Positions 57,516-64,000 of a stretch of DNA of 64,000 nt are shown piece by piece; the first letter of the stretch is position 1, and each line of letters starts with the position of its first letter. Below the pieces are notes generated by a model. That model worked only from the letters and a program-made list of their open reading frames with translations. It made no database searches and had not been told where the DNA came from. The stretch is from Hetaerina americana (Eukaryota; Arthropoda; Insecta; Odonata; Calopterygidae). Location of the stretch: NCBI GenBank assembly GCA_022747635.1, contig JAKTNV010000018.1, forward strand, positions 2,636,501 to 2,700,500, in the 5' to 3' direction. Made by a program: the position numbers and the translations under genes.

Positions 57516-59193
57516 TTGAATCCAGAATATCATCAGCATATTTATTTAGCCTTAAATGAAGTGAGGTTCAAAACTAATAAAAGTTCATTTAACACCAATC
57601 AGATAGTAATAAACGTAAAGTTTTATAAGGGATTCGATATTAATAAGATAACGATCCCCGTTGGAAATTCAAGTAACACTAATGTCAAGGGAATATTATC
57701 TGTATTGGTATTAAATTTCGAAGTTTAAAAAGCAAAGTCGCAGAATATAATCACCATCAGGCGCAGATTTAATTATTGGGACAGAAAGCTGATATTACCG
57801 ACGGTGAAATTTTCCTAAAATCCTTCCCCATTTACAGAAGTAACAGAACAAATAGAATCGGGGGCCGTGTCTTTATAGTAGTTCAAAATCCTTGCGTCGG
57901 CAGGGCGTGAGACATTTCCACGTACTGGTGAAGAAAGCGTTTGGTGCTCAATTTTAAGTCCTCAATCCAAAAGAATGTACGTGTGCGCATTTGACAGACC
58001 GCCAGTCGACAGAGAAAATTCAATACTAGAATTAGATTAGCAAATCAAAGATTTCTTATCCCAACACAATGATCGCGACGTTATAATCCGTGGATAGTTC
58101 AATGTCCCATCTATTGACTGGAGCGCATTTAGTTTAAAACGAGCGGTAAAGACAAATATATCTCTCTGCGATTCGCTATTGAATTCTTTTGCGTTGAAAT
58201 CATTGAATCAACTTGTCACTTCAACAACTAGGGGCGAAAATATTCTTGATTTGTTAGCAAAGAATATTCCCAAAAAAATCTTAACTGTAGAAAATATAAA
58301 AGGAATTAGTGACCACAGTACATGCTATGTGTTCGCTACATGGGGTCCGAAATAAGAAGTCTGAGAGGAAAATTTACTTGTTTCAAGAAGGGACTACATT
58401 GGCCTAAAGTGTGTGCTAAATAATCAATTTGCAAGTTTTAAGAAATATAGTAATCGCCAAAATACCGAGGATACGTGGAATCACTTCCTTGAGGTCACGC
58501 GCTCAGCAGTCAACAAATTCATTCCCATCATATGTATATAAAAGATAACACGGAACCTAGAAGGTACAACGCGAATGTTAGAAAGGCATTGCGACGCCGA
58601 AGTTAATATCACGCCAAGATGAATAATATTTGGGATTATATCTCTAGCGACAAAAAGAATGAGATCACATATGATTATAAGATATCTAGGGCGAATGTCA
58701 AGAATTAATTTCGGAAAGCGTTAGGGAATTCGAAAGGAAAAGGTTAGTGGAAAACTTGGAAGAGAATCCAAAAGCATTTTGGTCAGACGTCAGAGAAGTT
58801 CAGGGAAATTAGTCAGCTGTTAATTCACTCAACAATGATAAAGGCGGAAGACTAACCAGCAGTTTGGAAAAGGCTATCTTATTAAATTCCTTCTTTCAAA
58901 GCGTCTTCGCCAATATCTCAAAAAATACCCCCGATAGCTTACCATATCGTGCCGGCCAACCGATGCCCGTAATTGAAATCTCATGTAATCGAATAGAACT
59001 TTTGCTGAAAAATATCAAGCCAAATAAATCCTCCGGGCCCAATGAAGTACCCACTCGTTTATTTTAGTTTCTAGCTTCGGAAATGGCGCCGTATCTTAGA
59101 AATAATACTTAAGAAATCGCTGGTAGATTACAATGTACCCAGAGATTGGAAAACGGCTAACGTAATACCAATATTTAAAAACGGAGACTACTA
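57516..59193 (+). mobile_element. LINE-B 5' part (plus): endonuclease and start of RT
   Basis: Broken plus frames with endonuclease relics: RSNRTNRIGGRVFIVVQN, a decayed VIIRGxFNVPSIDWS (the usual GDFNxPxIDW box), LVTSTTRGENILDLL and KGISDHSTCYV with the SDH catalytic pair. Then RT finger sequence FFQSVFANISKN, and IELLLKNIKPNKSSGPNEVP (block 1 region), RDWKTANVIPIFKNGD. It ends there, before the catalytic palm, and meets minus-strand LINE-B sequence on both sides. Confidence 0.85.
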
Positions 59194-60046
59194 TTGACGC
59201 GACCGCGGTCGGACAATATTATTCCAGTCCAATTAATCGTTCAAAGAAAAAATGACATCTTAAATCTATCTGCTGTATAGCCTTAATATCTCTAATTTTA
59301 CTAGCATGATCTCTCCTAACGATGGGGGCAATATTACATTTTCAACATATCACTGCTAAAGAGAACTCCTTCTAATATATGTGAGAAATGCAACCTGTAA
59401 TATAACCTTCGCTCCATTGAGTGATTCCCAGCCTAGCTCCTCTAATATTTTGGATACGCTACTTAGTTTATCTTAATAACGTTTAAAAATCTAGCTACTA
59501 TCTACGCTGCACGCGATCCAATTCGGAAATCAATACAACTTCGTGAAGATCCCATACATGTACTTGTAGCATATTCTATAAATGAGGCCCAACCAGTGAA
59601 AGATAACATTTCTCTTTGACCTTTTCATCACATTTACCCAGTACTCTTCTTATAAATCCTAATTTTTATGATAGCTTATCCACATATTCTCCGTATGTGT
59701 TTCGCCCAGGAGAGATCGTGAGTAAAGATAACGCCTAGGTATTTAATTGAGTCTACTCATTCCATTTCGGTGTTCCCAATGCAGTTGGCGTTCGAGAGGA
59801 AATTGCTTTTTTCCAAAAATTTATGACTATGCACTCTTTTAAGTTTATTCTAATTGGCAAGTGTCGCAACAGCGTTGTTATAGCATTAAGATCATCTGAC
59901 AAAGCTGCTCTGTACTCAGGATCACGGATATCACGGTAAACTACAGTATCGTCGGCAAATTAACGTATCTCACTTGTGACTTCGGAGTCAAATGTCGTAA
60001 ACGTAAAGTAGGAATAAAAGAGGTCTGATAATTTAACACCCATCCA
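59194..60046 (-). mobile_element. LINE-B 3' part with RT box C (minus)
   Basis: 3' tail begins at 59194 (CGCGACCGCGGTCGGAC). Relics on the minus strand: GARLGITQWSEG, VKEKCYLSLVGPHL, ISPGRNTYGEYVDKLS, and near 59930 FADDTVVYRDIRDPEYRAAL with the catalytic FADD of the RT. Homology ends around 60046. It is homologous to 56869-57515 but extends further 5'. Many stops. Confidence 0.85.
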
Positions 60047-60529
60047 TGCGCTTTTCGTCAACAGTTATCATGTGGATACACAATTTTTAAGCATTATATG
60101 GCCCTAATTAAAAGACTGCTTGAATTGCTGGAACTTACCACTAGACTATTTTTGGGATGTCAATTTTTTTAAGCTATCCGATTTCGCCTGATTCTTTCAC
60201 AAATTAATGAATATCATTCAGGCAACTTGCGGTTGGGTGCTCTTGGGTTTACGCTATTACAATTATGTTTCTACAATCGCGCACGTGATGTTAGTTTTCT
60301 GAGGACGACATGCATTAATCCGCTAATCTCCTGCAAGCAGTCTCTCACTGACTAAAGGCTGTCATACATTAAATATTGGATTTCCGACGTCAATTTATAT
60401 GAAACCGGCGACGGGAAGACCCTTTTCTATCATCGCTATTTCATGGAGTGTTTATAAGAATGGCATATGTATGCATATATATGTATACTTGGCATTTCGA
60501 TGCAACCTCCCTAAATGTCTGCTCGTTTA
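60047..60529. other. Unassigned sequence
   Basis: No gene or repeat recognised. Confidence 0.45.
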
Positions 60530-61386
60530 ATTTATTGTTGAAAATGGCTTTATTGTTTTTCGAAGTATTCTCCATGGTAATCAATACACTTTTCCATGCG
60601 CTCGCTACAAATTTCGTCACACTTTTTCCACTCCGATCGACGCACCTCCAAAGCATGGTTTTTGAATGCATCAACGGCTTCTTCAGGCGCCGAAAAGCGC
60701 TGGCCACGCAATTTTTTCTTGATAAACACGAATGAAAAGAAGTCATTTGGTGCTAAATCAGGGCTGTACGGAGGATGACCCATCAATTCGACGTTTCGGC
60801 CAGTCAAATAGGTACGTAGTTGTTTCAGCCGATCTGTGAGAGCTTGCATTGTCACGATGAAGAATGATCCTTCGTTACCGATTCTATTTCCGTACGTATT
60901 TCACCAAGCACTTGTGGCAAACAAATGCTCGTGTACTACCATTCAGAATTCGCGGTGCTACGTTGCTCTAACGGGGTATGGTTGCCACATGTCCAGTTAT
61001 TCCGAAGAAATAGGCGATCATTTGCTTCGATGTGTGTTCTTCGTGCACGAATCACTTTTATCGGATTTGACTCGTCTTGGAAGACCCATACGACAGTGGA
61101 TTGCTGTTTTTTTTCGGGCTCATACGCATAAGATCCGAGAATCTCCACCAATTAGTTAGATGTTATGCACAGCTTTTGATGCGCCGCGATTGAATTTCTT
61201 GAGCATTTCTTTGAGCAGAGACAAAATTTTCGAGTCACTGAAAACAACACAAGTTGTGATCAAACGACAAAATGTTCCGAAGAAAGTAATCGTTAAAAGG
61301 GTCAAACTTTCAGATGGACACGTCAGAAGGCGTCTTAAGCACTTAAGTGTTGTCAAGGCTTAACATAAAAATACCTAGCAACCCAC
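60530..61386 (-). mobile_element. mar-6 copy 2: mariner lacking the DNA-binding region
   Basis: Minus-strand counterpart of 18319-19219, nearly identical over most of its length. The 5' end on the minus strand is near 61386 (CGTGGGTTGCTAGG); the 3' terminal repeat seen in copy 1 is absent here, so this copy is truncated at about 60530. It has the same leader and lacks the same N-terminal part of the transposase. Confidence 0.87.
60550..61151 (-). pseudogene. mariner transposase remnant (mar-6 copy 2)
   Basis: Readable segments: EILGSYAYEPEKKQQSTVV, WVFQDESNPIKVIRARRTHI, RLFLRNNWTCGNHTPLEQRS, then in another frame [24 protein letters not shown] sequence with the third Asp, VFIKKKLRGQRFSAPEEAVD and RMEKCIDYHGEYFEKQ. 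The first-Asp motif (GDESW) and the second (HHDN) are degraded. Compared with copy 1, fewer frameshifts are seen. Confidence 0.87.
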
Positions 61387-62104
61387 GTATGATCCTCGCC
61401 TACTGCCGATTTTTTGTCTGATTGAACTTAACGATGATCTAACAGGGTCTTCACAAGGATTTTCAGTCTTCTAAAACACTGCGTAGAAGTCTATGAATAC
61501 CCTTCCTTCCACTTTCATTTTGCAGAATAAGTGCATTCTTTCCGCCATCCCCGAATATTTCCTGTTTCCAGTTGTAATATTACATCTCTAATAATGCGCA
61601 TGGAGTTTCCTGAATGTTCTTACACCCTCCTCCAGAGGCCGCCCAATCCTCTCCATGAATCCCTCCTCCTAGTCCTGGTCCACAGTTCTGCCCTCTAGGT
61701 TCTGCCTCTCGCCGTCTCAGTTTACCGCCGACCAAGTTCATTCTTACACCATTTGCACTAAACACTTCCGAATCAAACGTTCTCATACCTACCATCCTCT
61801 TCTCTCCCGCATCTCTTTCGCATCTTCATGGGAACTGAATCATTTCTGCATTTATCTTTCGTGTTTCATCTCGTCAGCTTCCATTGTCCCTTTGTTAGCT
61901 ATTCCTACTCGTCTTACACCCTTGTCCACAATTAGGATCTTATCACATAATCACCCTCTTCCTTGCTCTAGTCATTTCTTCTACATCCCACTCTACTCAC
62001 CTTATCTTGTCCATTCTCTTGAATTTTTTCCGTTACATTTCATGCTGATCACTTAATTAAACGTCTCAAATTGAATTCCCTCTCACACAGCAAGGTAAGA
62101 ATTA
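61387..62104. other. Unassigned sequence
   Basis: No gene recognised. 61610-62040 is pyrimidine-rich. Confidence 0.45.
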
Positions 62105-62240
62105 TCTACATCTACATCGACATATTACCCCTCAGGTCACCCCAAGGGTTTTTGGCGGGGCATGTTAGGACACCACCCGTAAAATAGAATGCGACTACAT
62201 GCGAAACAAACAGGAACATGAGAATGTACGCCTGCACAGA
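62105..62240 (-). mobile_element. LINE 3' tail fragment
   Basis: Non-coding. Shares the order ATCTACATC, TACCCCTCAGG, GGCGGGGCATGTTAGGACAC and CCCGTAAAA with the segment at 990-1070. 3' end at low coordinate inferred from the orientation of that copy. Confidence 0.4.
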
Positions 62241-62282
62241 CGAATTTGTTCATGCAAAACACATTTTAACTTTTTCTTTAAG

Positions 62283-62660
62283 GTAGTCTAACGGTTAAGG
62301 TAAGTTTTGGATGGATACTACTACCAAATAAATATTTTGTGACTCCTAACAAAACACAATCCAGCAACCTACTCTACATCAGGTGCCTCTTCATCTCTGA
62401 GTACTTCCTTCCTCCCTTCATCCCATCCAACATCCCTATCCCTGCTCCTTCCCTTTCCTCCTTTGCCTAACATTCTCCCCTCTTTTACATTCTTCAAAAT
62501 CCCACTGCCGGTCAATACGCCCATCATCCATTTTTCCTGCCACCATAGGTTTTCTCCCGACCATCCCCTATCCTCCCCCACCATACCAAGTACTTCGTTT
62601 GTTTTCCTTTCCATCCATTATACCTTCTCCATCCTTCTCCGTACCCACGTTTTAACTTAC
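62283..62660 (-). mobile_element. LINE-A 3' end, 5'-truncated copy
   Basis: Minus strand: ERKTNEVLGMVGEDRG, ENLWWQEKWMMGVLTGSGIL, GRMLGKGGKGRSRDRDVGW, followed by the LINE-A tail at 62283. Truncated near 62660. Non-functional. Confidence 0.9.
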
Positions 62661-62871
62661 ATACATGCAAATACAGAGAGGGTGTCCTCACCCTTCACTT
62701 CCGCAGGCACTCACCTCTGAAGACACCAGTTATACGGATCACAATCCCGAACCATGGCTCACCCCCCCCCTCATCCTTTTAGGCAACCACCACGTCCCTA
62801 CCCCCCTCCCTTCCAACCCTCCCTCCGCACCTGAACGGCCCATTCCCCCCCCCCCATAAACCCGTCAGCTC

Positions 62872-62872
<1 letters not shown>
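62661..62872. other. Unassigned C-rich sequence
   Basis: Runs of C (CCCCCCCCC at about 62762 and 62847). No gene. Confidence 0.5.

Positions 62873-62940
<68 letters not shown>
62873..62940. repeat. (TA)n microsatellite
   Basis: Left flank of the 63-kb palindrome. Confidence 0.95.
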
Positions 62941-62941
<1 letters not shown>

Positions 62942-62970
62942 TTTCGTAGACGTAACACGGAAGTGCCGAA

Positions 62971-63193
62971 TAGTACAATACACAGTAACACACAATATAG
63001 AAACACAAAAAAAAGAAGAACACTCACACGTATTTTCTTGATATTTCGACGGAAACAATCCGTCTTCATCTGAAGATATAGAAGACTTCTATAACTTCAG
63101 ATGAAGATGGATTGTTTCCATCGAAATATCAAGAAAATACGTGTGAGTGTTCTTCTTTTTTTTGTGTTTCTATATTTTGTGTTACTGTGTATT

Positions 63194-63200
<7 letters not shown>
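62971..63200. repeat. Long palindrome with conserved internal hairpin
   Basis: Arms of about 114 bp (62971-63084; 63087-63200) differ at four positions. Each arm, read outward, has CAGATGAAGA(C/T)GG, a loop TTG and CC(A/G)TCGAAATATC. One arm has GACGGA/TCCGTC, the other GATGGA/TCCATC, so two of the four differences keep a small hairpin paired. Further out comes TTTGTGTTTCTATAT, then (TA)n on both sides. Confidence 0.9.
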
Positions 63201-63271
<71 letters not shown>

Positions 63272-63283
63272 TATATATATATA
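63201..63283. repeat. (TA)n/(CATA)n/(CA)n microsatellite
   Basis: Right flank of the palindrome, adjacent to the LINE-A 3' tail. Confidence 0.95.
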
Positions 63284-63287
63284 ATTG

Positions 63288-64000
63288 TAAGGTAATCTAC
63301 CGGTCAAGGTAGGTTTTTGGGTGGACACAGATCGTAAATAAATATTTTGTGACCACTAGCAAAACACAGCATCCAACTCTTTAGCAGGTCCCTCTTCATC
63401 TCTGAGTACCTTCTTCCTCCCTTCATCCCGTCCAACATCCCTATCCTATTCCTTCCCTTTCCTCGTTTGCCTAACATTCTCCCCTCTATCACAGTCTTCA
63501 ACATCCCGCTGCCGGTCAATACCCCCTTCAGCCACTTTTCCTGCCTCCATAGGATTGCTCCCAACAAACCTCTCTCTTCGCCCACCATACCAAGTACTTC
63601 CTCGTTTGTTTTCTTCTCTGTCCATTTCACCTTCTCCATTCTTCTCCACACCCAAATTTCAAAAGCCTCCAGTCTACGTCTATCCTCCTGCTTCAATTAC
63701 CACGTTTCCGCGCCGTACATAGCTACGCTCCATATCAAAGTTTTGACGAATCTTTTCTTAATATCCTTACTAAACGTCCTTGTCATCAACTCCCTCCTCC
63801 TTGTGAAAGCCTATTTGCCTAGCGCAATTCTTCTCCTTACGTCCCTACTACTTTGACCGTGTTGGTCCAAAACACTACCGAGATACGTAAACTGTTCTAC
63901 CTGCTCTAGTTTTTTACCTCCTATTTTAATGTTTAGCTTAGCCTTTTTCATTCTAGAAATCGCATAACCTTTGTTTTATTAATATTGATTCTCATCCCAT
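63288..64000 (-). mobile_element. LINE-A copy running off the window
   Basis: Minus strand, tail at 63288 (CTTGACCGGTAGATTACC). Readable: an opening piece with the post-palm region (63990-63815) ending ALGK and TAG at 63809-63811, then AFTRRRELMTRTFSKDIKKR, and QEDRRRLEAFEIWVWRRMEK to GGRRYSEMKRDLLKSWML. Very close to the 28.5-kb copy. Its 5' end lies beyond position 64000, so it may be longer than the fragments above. Confidence 0.92.

Noticed and set aside
13243..63312. Many open frames made of IYIYIY repeats
   Set aside because: They are the (TA)n microsatellites read as codons. They occur on both strands and in several frames, and are not genes.
1..64000. CRISPR arrays, operons, bacterial insertion sequences, rRNA
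   Set aside because: No regularly spaced repeat-spacer pattern, no bacterial gene organisation and no rRNA-like sequence; the content is typical of an animal genome.

Overview
The window looks like intergenic DNA from an arthropod, most likely an insect. Nearly everything recognisable is a eukaryotic transposable element: many Tc1/mariner transposons, non-LTR retrotransposons with APE-type endonuclease, a tRNA-derived SINE, Helitrons with a PIF1-like helicase, and long (TA)n microsatellites. I found no host protein-coding gene, rRNA, functional tRNA, operon or CRISPR that I can support. Family names used here (mar-1 to mar-9, LINE-A, LINE-B, SINE-1) are local labels.

Layout. 1-13 kb holds decayed mariners (mar-3, mar-4, mar-5), LINE 3' ends and two SINE copies. 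13.2-16.4 kb is a microsatellite/mariner block: an apparently intact mariner (mar-1, 13422-14738, 349-codon transposase, perfect 30-bp TIRs) and a second mariner with an open transposase frame but unusual 150-bp TIRs (mar-2, 14870-16200), separated by (TA)n. 17.6-18.2 kb is GC-rich and unassigned. 18-25 kb holds mar-6, mar-7, mar-8, a LINE-B 3' part and two fold-back sequences. 25-34 kb is mostly unassigned, with two mar-3 derivatives and LINE fragments. 34.4-41.7 kb is a microsatellite-rich block with SINE copies and two Helitrons tail to tail. 42-53 kb holds SINE, mar-3, LINE-B, LINE-A and mar-4 fragments, a long GC-rich inverted repeat and a Jockey-like LINE remnant. 54-60 kb carries the longest LINE-A copy and a rearranged LINE-B complex. 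60.5-64 kb holds a second mar-6, LINE-A 3' ends and a long palindrome flanked by (TA)n.

The elements act as autonomous/non-autonomous sets. Transposase genes (mar-1, mar-2) could act on short derivatives only of their own family, and most families here have only broken copies. The SINE would depend on a LINE reverse transcriptase. The most unusual observations are: the Helitron pair sharing identical disabling lesions; one nonsense codon shared by three LINE-A copies; a set of CTGAT-hairpin-GAAA motifs in fold-back sequences, one with paired substitutions preserving a hairpin; and the long TIRs of mar-2 replacing the transposase C terminus.
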